Positions 1 through 6,255 of a DNA stretch of 6,673 nt are shown in pieces. The translations under genes were made by a program, and so were the position numbers. Source of the DNA: DATEPR01 sp036503065 (lineage in GTDB: Bacteria; Actinomycetota; Actinomycetes; Mycobacteriales; Pseudonocardiaceae); assembly GCA_036503065.1 (NCBI GenBank), contig DASXXM010000004.1:1-6673 (forward strand). The letters run 5' to 3'. The notes below the pieces were generated by a model. It worked only from the letters and a program-made list of their open reading frames with translations, did no database searches and was not told where the DNA came from. The number at the start of each line of letters is the position of its first letter. Positions within the stretch are counted from its first letter, which is position 1.

Positions 1-157
1 CCGCGAAAGTGGCAACGTGACCGGGCTGGAACACCGTCACGGACGCACCCAACTCGCCGACCACGTGCGCAGAGGTCAGCACCAGACGCGGCGCAACGAC
101 ATACCCCGAACCAGCACCACCGGTCCCGGTGACCGCAGCCACCCGCTCCCACCGCAT
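1..157 (-). CDS. Trypsin-like serine protease, N-terminal part (cut by window edge)
   Basis: Translating the minus strand from ATG at 157 gives 52 codons that stay open to the window edge. The product begins MRWERVAAVTGTGGAGSGYV and continues with VVAPRLVLTSAHVVG. A glycine-rich GSGYVV strand followed by LVLTSAHVV is the classic chymotrypsin-fold (S1-type) N-terminus, with the histidine of TSAHV as the catalytic base of the His-Asp-Ser triad. Asp and Ser would lie beyond the window. There is no signal peptide: the protease fold begins almost at residue 1, so a cytoplasmic enzyme is likely. ATG 157 follows a G-rich stretch that can act as a ribosome site. GTG 163 and ATG 208 are alternative in-frame starts, and 208 would overlap the upstream Trypco2 gene. 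Coding begins 25 bp after the Trypco2 stop, so the two are probably one operon. In this family the protease is often fused to a C-terminal NTPase or repeat module, which cannot be seen here. Confidence 0.82.
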   Translation of the reverse strand, partial: MRWERVAAVTGTGGAGSGYVVAPRLVLTSAHVVGELGASVTVFQPGHVATFA

Positions 158-182
158 ACCCACACCCCCAGCGCGGCCGTGG

Positions 183-509
183 TCAGCGCCCGAGATGCTC
201 CGACACATCACCCGGACCGTCCGAGCGCGCCGACGTGGAGACCAGCAGGTCACCACCACCGGCACGGCGCGGCGTCAACGACACCGTCACCCGATGCGTC
301 CTGGCTCGCGACACCCCCGCCTCCGCGTCCGCCGACACCACCCACGCCTTGAACCCCGCCTTGGCCTTCGCGTCCTGCCGCAACTCCACCGCGAACTCGA
401 CCTCGATCGGCCCCACCACGAACTCCAACGCCTGATCCGTCGCCCGCGCCGCCGCGACCAGCAACTCATCCCGCACCACGGCCACCGCGTCAGCCAACTC
501 AATGTCCAT
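183..509 (-). CDS. Trypco2 (trypsin-co-occurring domain 2) protein
   Basis: A 108-residue protein that is essentially one Trypco2 domain. It opens MDIELADAVAVVRDELL, has the central strand pair FVVGPIEVEF (residues 30-39), then KAGFKAWVVSADAEAG (50-65) and ends the domain with SRARTHRVTVSLTP (67-80). These blocks match the family pattern as I remember it: IELADAI..LR.EL, VGPVELEF, KAGVKFWVV, ..THRV.L.L.P. The start is ATG 509, not the ATG at 557: the domain begins there, and a G-rich GGGGTGGG ribosome-binding stretch lies directly upstream. The family was named by comparative genomics for its repeated linkage to trypsin-like proteases in multicellular bacteria, within NTPase-based conflict systems. 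The next gene on this strand encodes such a protease, which supports the call. Its biochemical role is unknown; an adaptor or regulator of the protease is the usual inference. Confidence 0.85.
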   Translation of the reverse strand: MDIELADAVAVVRDELLVAAARATDQALEFVVGPIEVEFAVELRQDAKAKAGFKAWVVSADAEAGVSRARTHRVTVSLTPRRAGGGDLLVSTSARSDGPGDVSEHLGR

Positions 510-550
510 GCCCACCCCATCGCCGCCACACCACCAGCCGCTACACGCAG

Positions 551-577
551 CAACCACCCAAACTACCGGGGTGGTTG
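551..577. repeat. 9-bp inverted repeat with 9-nt loop, possible operator
   Basis: CAACCACCC (551-559) is the exact reverse complement of GGGTGGTTG (569-577), with a 9-nt spacer. No T-run follows on either strand, so a factor-independent terminator is unlikely. Its place upstream of both divergent genes suits a repressor or activator site, or a hairpin in the Trypco2 leader. Function is inference. Confidence 0.5.
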
Positions 578-609
578 TCGATCATGGCGGTTAGCTGTCA
601 GTTTGCTGA

Positions 610-624
610 GCATCGGCCCGATGC
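610..624. repeat. Perfect 15-bp palindrome just upstream of the DedA-family gene
   Basis: GCATCGG (610-616) and CCGATGC (618-624) are exact reverse complements around a single central C. The element ends 15 bp before the GTG start at 640. This is the shape of a dimeric regulator site. The one-base loop makes a stable RNA hairpin of full length unlikely, so a DNA operator is the better guess. Confidence 0.5.
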
Positions 625-639
625 GGGATCGTTGGCGTC

Positions 640-1248
640 GTGATCGACGTTGTCAGCGATGTGAGCACCGTCCTGACCGCCATGATCACGTTGTTCGTGG
701 TCGCGCTGGTTCCGTTGGCACCGACCGAGCCGGTGCTGGTCGGCATGGGTGTGCTTGCCGCGTCGGGGGCTGTGCCGTTGCCGCTGGTGATCGCGGTGGC
801 CGCGGTGGCCTGTTCAATGTCCGACCACCTCTTGTATGCGTTCGGGCGGGTTGCGGGCGCGCGGGCGCTGGCCCGGTTCGGCCGTCGTCCATCGGTGCTG
901 GCCGCGACGGACTGGCTGACTCGGCACATCACTCGTTGGGGCGCGCCGGTCCTGGTGGTCGGCCGTTGGCTGCCGGGCGGCGGCACGATCGGTGCCGTGC
1001 TCACCGGCACCCTGCGGTGGCGTCTGGCCCGGTTCACGCCTGCCTCGGTGGTTGGCTCGACCCTCTGGTCCACGTACGTGGCGCTGATCGGCTTCCTCGG
1101 CGGCACTCTGACCGGCACTCCGGCGGCCGGCCTCATCGTGTCGCTCGCTGTCGCCACCGTCATCGGTCTGGTGAGCGGCTTCCTCCTGCGACGGGCCCAC
1201 CGTGCCCGGGTGGCGGAAGTGCGCGACGAACCGCTGGCGATCGGCTGA
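640..1248 (+). CDS. DedA/VTT-family integral membrane protein
   Basis: A 202-residue hydrophobic protein of usual DedA length. Hydrophobic segments lie at about residues 12-28, 33-60, 101-121, 135-156 and 162-184. The family core is visible: an acidic residue after a Pro-rich turn (PLAPTEPVLVG, Glu30), SDHLLYAFGR (61-70), and the re-entrant RWLPGGGTIGAVLTG motif (109-123) followed by RFTPASVVGSTLWSTYVAL. DedA proteins of this group act in envelope maintenance, and some members move undecaprenyl phosphate or other lipids across the membrane. The substrate here cannot be assigned. The motif normally reads R-F-x-P-x-x-R; here Arg109 is kept but the second Arg is Gly115. The start is GTG 640 with a weak GGGA about 11 bp upstream; GTG 658 (codon 7) is an alternative. 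The stop (1246-1248) abuts the stop of the convergent iniC-like gene. Monocistronic as far as visible. Confidence 0.85.
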   Translation: MIDVVSDVSTVLTAMITLFVVALVPLAPTEPVLVGMGVLAASGAVPLPLVIAVAAVACSMSDHLLYAFGRVAGARALARFGRRPSVLAATDWLTRHITRWGAPVLVVGRWLPGGGTIGAVLTGTLRWRLARFTPASVVGSTLWSTYVALIGFLGGTLTGTPAAGLIVSLAVATVIGLVSGFLLRRAHRARVAEVRDEPLAIG

Positions 1249-2676
1249 CTACTGATACGCGGGCGCCAGGTCGGCCAGCATTCCCTCGCAACTGCGCAGC
1301 ACCGTTCGCGCGGCCGCCTGCTGACTGGCGCCCAGCAGTGGGCTCTCCGACTGCGCCCGCCACTGGTTGAGCTGGTCGAACGCGGCGCCGCGCAGGTCGT
1401 CCGCCGGGTCGAGGCCAAGCCGGTCCGCGATCTCGATGCCTTGTCCACCCGTCAGGCGCTCCGCCGATTCGGCCAGGCCGCCGGGCAGGGTCAGCCGGCC
1501 CGTCTGCAGTGCCGACAACAGGCGTAGTTCGGCGAAGTCGTGGGTGCTGGCCACGGCCCGTTCCGCGTCGGCGGCCAGTTTCGTGGCCTGCGGGCGTGGT
1601 TCGGCGCGTAGGACCATGCCGAGGCCCAGCAACGCCGAGCGAGCCCGCAGGACGTCGGCGCGGTCGGTGAAGTAGCGGGTGATCGACTCGCGTAGCTCGC
1701 TGACTCCGCTGCGCTGCACCAGTTGCGCGGCCAGCGCCGTGTGCGTCTGCGCGCCGCGCCGGATCAGCGTGCTGGCCAACCGGACGCCGAACACGCCGAA
1801 CCTGTCCAGCAGCTCGACCCGGGCCGACCGGTCCAACGGCAGGTCGGCGTTGGCGAACCGGTCCCCGGACAGCAGTGCCACGTCCAACTCGGCCCGCGGG
1901 ATGTCGGACAGCAGCCGTAGCGCGGCGAACTCGTCGTCCCGCAGTGTCCGCCCCGCCGACGCCAGCAGGCCGGCCACCGCGATCACGTTCTGGCACAACG
2001 CGTGCACGGCCGGATCGGACCGGCGCCGACGCGCGATCTGCTTGGCCGACGTCAGCGCGTCGATCCGGCCTGCGCCGAGTTCGTCCGCCCTGGACAGCGC
2101 CAGGATCGTGGTCACGGCGGGTGCCGGCCACGCAGCCGCGTCCTGTGCCGAGCGCAGCCGATCGAGGTCCGTCTCGTCCGGTTCCGGTGTCACGTACACC
2201 ACGGCGTCCACCTGGCCGGCCAGCCAGGCCGCGTCGACGGTGGCAGGCGTGTCGACCACGACCAGGTCCCGCAGGCCACGGGCCGGCCAGTCGACCAGCA
2301 CCCGCGCCACCTGCTGCGGCTGCCACTGCCCGAGGTCGATGTGCAGCCGCCGGTCCCGCCGTGCCACCGGCACCGGCCGTGGCGGCCCACCCGGCGGGCA
2401 GACCGCGGCGGCCGGCTCGGTTCCGTCCCGGTACCAGGTGAACACGCCGGTCCCGCCAGCCACCTCGATCGGCGCGATCAGCTCGCCGGCCAGCGCGTTG
2501 ACCAGGGTGGACTTGCCGGTGCCCGGCCCACCGGCCACCGCGATCCGCACCGGCTCGGACAGCCGCGCCAGGCAGCTCACCAGCAACTCCGACGCCCGCG
2601 GGCTGTCCCGGTACAGCTCGGCGGCCGCGTTGAGCATCGGCCATGCGACGTCAGCCAGGGTCGGCCGTCGGGTCAT
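1249..2676 (-). CDS. iniC: IniC-like dynamin-family GTPase
   Basis: A 475-residue GTPase, close to the length of mycobacterial IniC as I recall it (about 490 aa). The P-loop is GGPGTGKST (residues 49-57), the Walker B/G3 strand is LVVVDTPAT (138-146), and the G4 position reads LSRADELGAGRID (194-206), so the usual N/TKxD is SRAD with Arg in place of Lys. The C-terminal half is mostly helical and Arg/Leu/Ala-rich, fitting a dynamin-like stalk; no clear transmembrane segment is seen. The start is ATG 2676, which overlaps the iniA-like TGA by four bases (ATGA). Upstream sequence in the same frame belongs to the shadow of iniA. Translational coupling implies a stoichiometric partner: in mycobacteria IniA and IniC are adjacent dynamin-like proteins induced by cell-wall drugs. 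Membrane remodelling with IniA is inferred. No terminator is visible, because the stop touches the convergent gene's stop. Confidence 0.88.
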   Translation of the reverse strand: MTRRPTLADVAWPMLNAAAELYRDSPRASELLVSCLARLSEPVRIAVAGGPGTGKSTLVNALAGELIAPIEVAGGTGVFTWYRDGTEPAAAVCPPGGPPRPVPVARRDRRLHIDLGQWQPQQVARVLVDWPARGLRDLVVVDTPATVDAAWLAGQVDAVVYVTPEPDETDLDRLRSAQDAAAWPAPAVTTILALSRADELGAGRIDALTSAKQIARRRRSDPAVHALCQNVIAVAGLLASAGRTLRDDEFAALRLLSDIPRAELDVALLSGDRFANADLPLDRSARVELLDRFGVFGVRLASTLIRRGAQTHTALAAQLVQRSGVSELRESITRYFTDRADVLRARSALLGLGMVLRAEPRPQATKLAADAERAVASTHDFAELRLLSALQTGRLTLPGGLAESAERLTGGQGIEIADRLGLDPADDLRGAAFDQLNQWRAQSESPLLGASQQAAARTVLRSCEGMLADLAPAYQ

Positions 2677-4508
2677 GCGGACAGTTCCAGCCCCGTGGCC
2701 GCCCCGGCCAACCGCTGCCCGGCCATGGCCATGGCCCTGCGGTGCAGCTCGACCAGGTGGGCCAGTTCCCCGGTGAGCCGCTGGCGGAGGAGTTCCCGTT
2801 CGGCGGCGGCGGCCTGCGCGGTCTGCCGCGCCTGCTGGCTGCCGACCATGATCCGCCCGGCGATCTCCTCGGCCCGTTCGGTGATGTAGTCCCGCAGGAG
2901 ACGCTGCACCTGCCTGGACAGGTCCTTGGACTCCTTGCCGCACGTCAGGAAGAAGTCGTCGATGTGACGCTGCGCGGTCGCCTTCGCCGTGCCCTGGCGG
3001 CGCTTGAGCCGCGCCTCGCTCTCGTCCTTGATGGACTTGCCGCCGAACGCCGCGCCTGCGCCCAGCGAGATCGGGTTGATCAGCGGCAGCCCGGCCAGGC
3101 TGGTGATCAGGCCGAACATCAGCACGCCGCCATAGGAACCGCGGAGTCCGGTGAAGATCTTCTGGCCCGCGCCGAACGGGTCCAGCTTCGGCTCGTCCAG
3201 TTCGCCGACGCTGTCGCGCGGGTCGGTCAGGTTGTCCAGCAGCGTCTCGGCCGGCGTGGTCGCCAGGTCGTTCGGGAAGCTCGCGACGACCCGGTCGGCC
3301 ACCCACTGGCAGCGCTGCACCAGCCAGCCCACGTTGGCCTCAGCGGCCTCGGACAGGTTGTCCCGCAACCAGTCCTCGAACGACTCCCACACCACGCGGG
3401 GGTCGGCGTCCTCGAAGATCCGGTCCACTTCGCGCAGCACCCGCCGGGTCCGGTCCCGCAGGTCGTATTCGACGTCCGCGACCAGGTCGGCCATCTGGTC
3501 GGCCAGCACGGTCTGGCAGCGGCCGGTGTGCCGGCGCAACTCCTCCATCGCGCGCTGCGCCAGCACGAGCTGGGTCTCCGCGTCCGGCGTCCTGGTGACC
3601 GGCACGGTCATGGCGGCACGGAGTCCGGTGGCCAGCTCGCCGATCACCGCCGCGCACACGACGCCTGCCGTGCGCGGCGCGACCTCGACCGACTTGGCCG
3701 TTACCTGGCGTTGCAGGCAGTCGACCAGCTCCGGGAACCCGGACTCGGCGTTGATCGCGGTGTCGCCGTGTTGGGCCGCGGCCAGCCGCAGCGTCGCCGA
3801 GATCGGGATCAGCGTCGCGGCGACGCGGCTGCCGGCCAGCCGGGCCAGGTTGCGCTCGGCCACCTGGCGCCACCGGGGCACCAGGTCGATCTTGGTCAGC
3901 GCCACGATGATGTTCGGACACACGCAGGCCAGCCTGCCGAGCAGCTCCAGCTCCACAGTGGACAGTTCGGCGGTCGCGGCGGACGCGAACACCACGGCGT
4001 CGGCCTGGTCCGCGGCCACGTCGGAGGCGGCGTGCGTGCCGTCGAACGGCGGGGTGTCGATCAGCACGAGGCCCGCGGCGAGCAGTTTGCGCGGGATACC
4101 GATCTCGGCGCGGACCACCCGGCCGGCGATCCGGGGCTCGGCGCGGCGGCTGACCTGCCGGGTCACCTCGTCGATCGGCACGGCGACGCGTTCCGCGGGC
4201 CCGGCGATGGCGCGGCGCCCGTCCGGCTCCGGCACGGTGACCAGTGCCGCGGCCGGTGAGTCGGCGTGCTGCACGACGGTGGGCGCGGTGGTGGTGAGGT
4301 CGTCCCCGACGGCACAGACCGGCGCGTTCACCAGTGCGTTGATCAGCTGGCTCTTGCCCTGGTTCAGGGTGCCGACCACGAGCACCCGAAGTCTCGGGTC
4401 CAGCAGCCGCACGCGCCTGCGCTCCAGCCGATGAGCCAGGTCGGGGCGGCGGTGCGCGGTGCAGGCACTGATGGTGTCGTCGAGAACGGAGAGCCAGGAC
4501 GGTGCCAT
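2673..4508 (-). CDS. iniA: IniA-like bacterial dynamin-family GTPase
   Basis: A 611-residue dynamin-like GTPase, close to mycobacterial IniA (about 640 aa). GTPase motifs are in order: P-loop GTLNQGKS (46-53), the switch Thr cluster DDLTTTAPT (69-77), G3 LIDTPPFDG (149-157) and G4 LTKID (204-208). Thus G4 is canonical, unlike in its partner. A long helical region follows, then a hydrophobic, Gly-rich patch at about 457-490 (GGVLMFGLITSLAGLPLI and onward) that could be the membrane-inserting paddle, then a charged helical C-terminus. IniA of mycobacteria has been characterised as a membrane-remodelling dynamin-like protein. A membrane repair or fission role at the inner membrane is inferred here. 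The start is placed at ATG 4508; GTG 4511 directly before it is possible, and no strong ribosome site is visible for either. The gene lies 120 bp downstream of the iniB-like gene and overlaps the iniC-like gene by 4 bp. Confidence 0.9.
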   Translation of the reverse strand: MAPSWLSVLDDTISACTAHRRPDLAHRLERRRVRLLDPRLRVLVVGTLNQGKSQLINALVNAPVCAVGDDLTTTAPTVVQHADSPAAALVTVPEPDGRRAIAGPAERVAVPIDEVTRQVSRRAEPRIAGRVVRAEIGIPRKLLAAGLVLIDTPPFDGTHAASDVAADQADAVVFASAATAELSTVELELLGRLACVCPNIIVALTKIDLVPRWRQVAERNLARLAGSRVAATLIPISATLRLAAAQHGDTAINAESGFPELVDCLQRQVTAKSVEVAPRTAGVVCAAVIGELATGLRAAMTVPVTRTPDAETQLVLAQRAMEELRRHTGRCQTVLADQMADLVADVEYDLRDRTRRVLREVDRIFEDADPRVVWESFEDWLRDNLSEAAEANVGWLVQRCQWVADRVVASFPNDLATTPAETLLDNLTDPRDSVGELDEPKLDPFGAGQKIFTGLRGSYGGVLMFGLITSLAGLPLINPISLGAGAAFGGKSIKDESEARLKRRQGTAKATAQRHIDDFFLTCGKESKDLSRQVQRLLRDYITERAEEIAGRIMVGSQQARQTAQAAAAERELLRQRLTGELAHLVELHRRAMAMAGQRLAGAATGLELSA

Positions 4509-4628
4509 CACCCGGCCAGTGTGCCGTGTAAGCCTTTCGGGCGAAATAGGGGCTGGGGCCCGCGCACGGCATCGCAGGTCCCAGCCCCTGTGGGTTCGCT
4601 CAATCGAGCGAGGTCAGACAGCTTGAGG
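4509..4628 (-). promoter_or_regulatory. iniB-iniA intergenic spacer
   Basis: This 120-bp spacer lies between two same-strand genes. It holds a 10-bp inverted repeat (4548-4589) and a small hairpin, CGCTC (4597-4601) with GAGCG (4606-4610) and a 4-nt loop, just after the iniB-like stop. I see no convincing promoter for iniA here, so iniA may depend on read-through from the iniB promoter. Confidence 0.5.
4548..4589 (-). terminator. Strong inverted repeat between iniB and iniA, possible attenuator
   Basis: AGGGGCTGGG (4548-4557) pairs exactly with CCCAGCCCCT (4580-4589), leaving a 22-nt spacer. On the minus-strand transcript the stem is followed by ATTTCGCCCG, a poor U-tract. It would therefore be at best a leaky terminator, or a stem that stabilises the 3' end of a short iniB message. 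Partial termination would give more IniB than IniA/IniC. Function is inference. Confidence 0.45.
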
Positions 4629-5966
4629 TCAGAACAGCGGCAGGTGCAGCTCGCTGGTGACGTGGCTCAGCTCGGAGCCGACGTCGACGTGGTCGAGCGC
4701 GCCGAGCGGGCTGCCCGTGCCGGCGCCGGTGACGTCGGTCACGGCGCTGTGCGACGCGACATTGCCGACGACACCCTGCACCGTGCTCAGCGCGTGCGTG
4801 GCGGCGCTCGGGTCGAGGTGACCCAGGCTGCCCAGCGCGCCCGTCGGCAGCTGGCTGCCCAGGTTGCCGGTGACGTCGCCGACCACGCCCTGCACGGTGC
4901 TGAGCGCCTGCGTCGGGTCCAGCGCGGGGAGGTGGCCGCCGACCAGGTTGCCCAGGTTGCCGACGTTGGCCATGTTGCCGAGGCCGCCGATCGCGGGCGC
5001 CGCGGGCAGGTGGCTGGTGACCTCGCTGACCACGCCGTGCGTTGCCGACGTGGCCGACTGCATCGCCGAGCCGGCGATGGCGTTGGCCGGGGCCGGCAGT
5101 GCGCTGGTCATCGACTGGGCGGTGCCGGTCAGCGCGCTGACCGCGGCGGCCGGGTCGGCGAGGGCGCCTGCCAGGTCGGCGGGGTTGGCCAGGGCGCCTG
5201 CCACCAGGTTCGCGGCGTTGGTCGCCTCGGTCATGGAGCCGGTGACCGAGCTGAGGTGCCCGTCCAGCGCGTCGGTGACGTCGCTGAGCGCGGAGAAGCC
5301 GCTGGGCAGGCCGCCACCCAGGGACGGCACGGCGCTCAGGCCGGGGATCTGCATGTCGGCGTGCATGGTGCCGGCAGGCGACGCCGACCACATCACGCTG
5401 TGCACACCGTTCTGCAGGTCACCACTGACGCTGCCACCGCCGGCACCGAGCGGGGTGTTCACACCCGCGACGCCGAATGCGGCACCGCTGTTGGTGTTGA
5501 CGTGCGAGGTCACGCCCATGTCGCCGTTGCCCATCGTGGTGGCGGCGTCGAGCGACGGCATGCCACTCAGCGACGACAGGCTGCCCAGGGAGGGGAGTGA
5601 CGGCAGGCTGCCCAGCGAGGGGATGCCACCGAGCGCCTGGGTGACGAACTGCAGCTGCTGGATCGCGCCGAGCTGGCCGGTGTCCACCGAGTCCAGCGGG
5701 AGCTGGCTCAGTACCGAGTCCAGCGCTTCGGCGTGCGCCGGCACGAAGTCGATCACCAGAGGCATGACCTCCTGGACGTCCGCCGCGCTGATCTGGTTCA
5801 ACCCCGCGTGGTCCAGCATGGCCGCCGGGTCCTGCTCGAACGAGGTCAGGGCCTGCGGGTCGCTGATCAGGTTGAGCACGAAGTCGTGCAGCGTCTGGGG
5901 GGCGGCTTGCACGTGCGACGCCTCGACGGCTTGCACCTGCGGCGTCGCCTGGGCGGCTTGCTCCAC
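4629..5966 (-). CDS. iniB: IniB-like low-complexity protein with IniB N-terminal domain
   Basis: A 445-residue protein, close to mycobacterial IniB (about 480 aa). Residues 25-73 form an IniB-type N-terminal domain: TLHDFVLNLISDPQAL, then SFEQDPAAMLDHAGL, then ISAADVQEVMPLVID. The rest is Gly/Ala/Ser/Leu/Val-rich with few charges and no cysteines or clear catalytic motif. It includes a PSL/GSL run (115-139), a Gly/Asn stretch (GNMANVGNLGNLVGG) and a repeated ALSTVQGVVG unit at 354 and 392. There is no signal peptide or transmembrane helix. The start is GTG 5966, chosen because GAGGAG (5974-5979) sits 7 bases upstream; ATG 5981 would place that ribosome site inside the gene. It is first gene of the iniB-iniA-iniC set, divergent from the Hsp70-like gene. 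The molecular role of IniB is not known; a structural or envelope-associated role is inferred from the company it keeps. The family call rests on the N-terminal domain and on gene order. Confidence 0.85.
   Translation of the reverse strand: MEQAAQATPQVQAVEASHVQAAPQTLHDFVLNLISDPQALTSFEQDPAAMLDHAGLNQISAADVQEVMPLVIDFVPAHAEALDSVLSQLPLDSVDTGQLGAIQQLQFVTQALGGIPSLGSLPSLPSLGSLSSLSGMPSLDAATTMGNGDMGVTSHVNTNSGAAFGVAGVNTPLGAGGGSVSGDLQNGVHSVMWSASPAGTMHADMQIPGLSAVPSLGGGLPSGFSALSDVTDALDGHLSSVTGSMTEATNAANLVAGALANPADLAGALADPAAAVSALTGTAQSMTSALPAPANAIAGSAMQSATSATHGVVSEVTSHLPAAPAIGGLGNMANVGNLGNLVGGHLPALDPTQALSTVQGVVGDVTGNLGSQLPTGALGSLGHLDPSAATHALSTVQGVVGNVASHSAVTDVTGAGTGSPLGALDHVDVGSELSHVTSELHLPLF
4764..4907 (-). 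repeat. Two copies of a 30-bp direct repeat inside iniB
   Basis: The segments 4764-4793 and 4878-4907 agree at 26 of 30 bases by eye and lie 114 bp (38 codons) apart in the same frame. Both encode ALSTVQGVVG, and both are preceded by an LDP-containing segment. This indicates internal duplication of a roughly 38-residue unit near the C-terminus, with the second copy diverging after the core. Confidence 0.8.
5550..5624 (-). repeat. PSL/GSL tripeptide-rich run inside iniB
   Basis: Residues about 115-139 of the iniB-like product are built from short units such as PSL, GSL and SSL repeated nearly in tandem. At DNA level this is an imperfect array of 6- to 9-bp units, prone to length change. It separates the folded N-terminal domain from the Gly/Ala-rich body and may be a flexible linker. 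Confidence 0.65.
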
Positions 5967-6255
5967 TAGAAGTCTCCTCATTCGAAAACGGTTGAACCTG
6001 TGACGGGTACCGAAACTATGCCGGGATCGTCCGGTGAACATCGGGGATGACTCCGAGTCTGGATCAAGTCCCCCATGGGGTTGCTGCACGTCGCCCATTA
6101 GGGGTTTAGGGGGCTGAGCGCTCTCGCTGGGTTGGTTTCCGTGGTCGCCTTTGGTACGAACAGGTGAGCAAGGCGTCACTGACACGGGGGATACCCGTTG
6201 GAGTGAGTGCGCCCGTGACCGCCCCGTGTTCGTTCGAAGGTGAGGTAGCGCCTGT
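5967..6255. promoter_or_regulatory. Divergent control region between iniB and the Hsp70-like gene
   Basis: A 289-bp non-coding stretch holding both promoters. It contains the iniB ribosome site GAGGAG (5974-5979), the palindrome GGTT-G-AACC (5990-5998), GACTC-C-GAGTC (6049-6059), the palindrome CCCCATGGGG (6071-6080), a related CCCATTAGGGG (6094-6104) and ACGGG/CCCGT (6184-6198). On the minus strand AACCCC-ATGGGG and AACCCC-TAATGGG begin exactly 24 bp apart (6082 and 6106), as two sites for one regulator might. TAGTTT at 6018-6013 (minus) is a possible iniB -10 box, but no good -35 is at the right spacing. Confidence 0.55.
6132..6160 (+). promoter_or_regulatory. Weak candidate promoter for the Hsp70-like gene
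   Basis: TTGGTT (6132-6137) and TACGAA (6155-6160) are separated by exactly 17 bp and lie about 95 bp before the start codon. The -35 keeps TTG and the -10 keeps the leading TA, so the match to a housekeeping sigma-70-type promoter is modest. Any ECF or other sigma site would have been missed by eye. Confidence 0.25.

Larger units (their letters stand above)
510..639. promoter_or_regulatory. Divergent intergenic region between Trypco2 and DedA-family genes
   Basis: This 130-bp stretch separates two divergently transcribed genes and must carry both promoters. I could not identify convincing -35/-10 pairs on either strand. It contains two inverted repeats, listed separately (551-577 and 610-624). 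The G-rich sequence immediately before ATG 509 (minus strand) looks like a ribosome-binding site. On the plus side only a weak GGGA at about 625-628 precedes GTG 640. Confidence 0.5.

Noticed and set aside
129..1370. Long open frame of about 413 codons on the plus strand
   Set aside because: It runs antisense to the Trypco2 gene and through the DedA gene in another frame, is Arg/Pro/His-rich without domains, and crosses two gene boundaries. It is a high-GC shadow.
1160..2644. Minus-strand open frame of about 494 codons overlapping the IniC-like gene
   Set aside because: It is the same strand in another frame, Arg/Gly/Pro-rich, no family motifs; the IniC frame carries the P-loop and the ATGA coupling.
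2643..4259. Open frame of about 538 codons antisense to the IniA-like gene
   Set aside because: Composition is Gln/Arg/Gly/His-rich with no motif, and the opposite strand encodes a clear dynamin with ordered G motifs.
4266..5600. Open frame of about 444 codons antisense to iniB
   Set aside because: It starts inside iniA, crosses the intergenic spacer and mirrors the repeats of iniB; no recognisable domain.
6049..6059. GACTC-C-GAGTC as an independent attachment or insertion site
   Set aside because: Only 5-bp arms, no flanking duplication, integrase or tRNA gene nearby.
6098..6113. Telomere-like or G-quadruplex-like TTAGGGG-TTTAGGGGG
   Set aside because: Only two tandem units and three nearby G-tracts within reach; more likely part of promoter sites.
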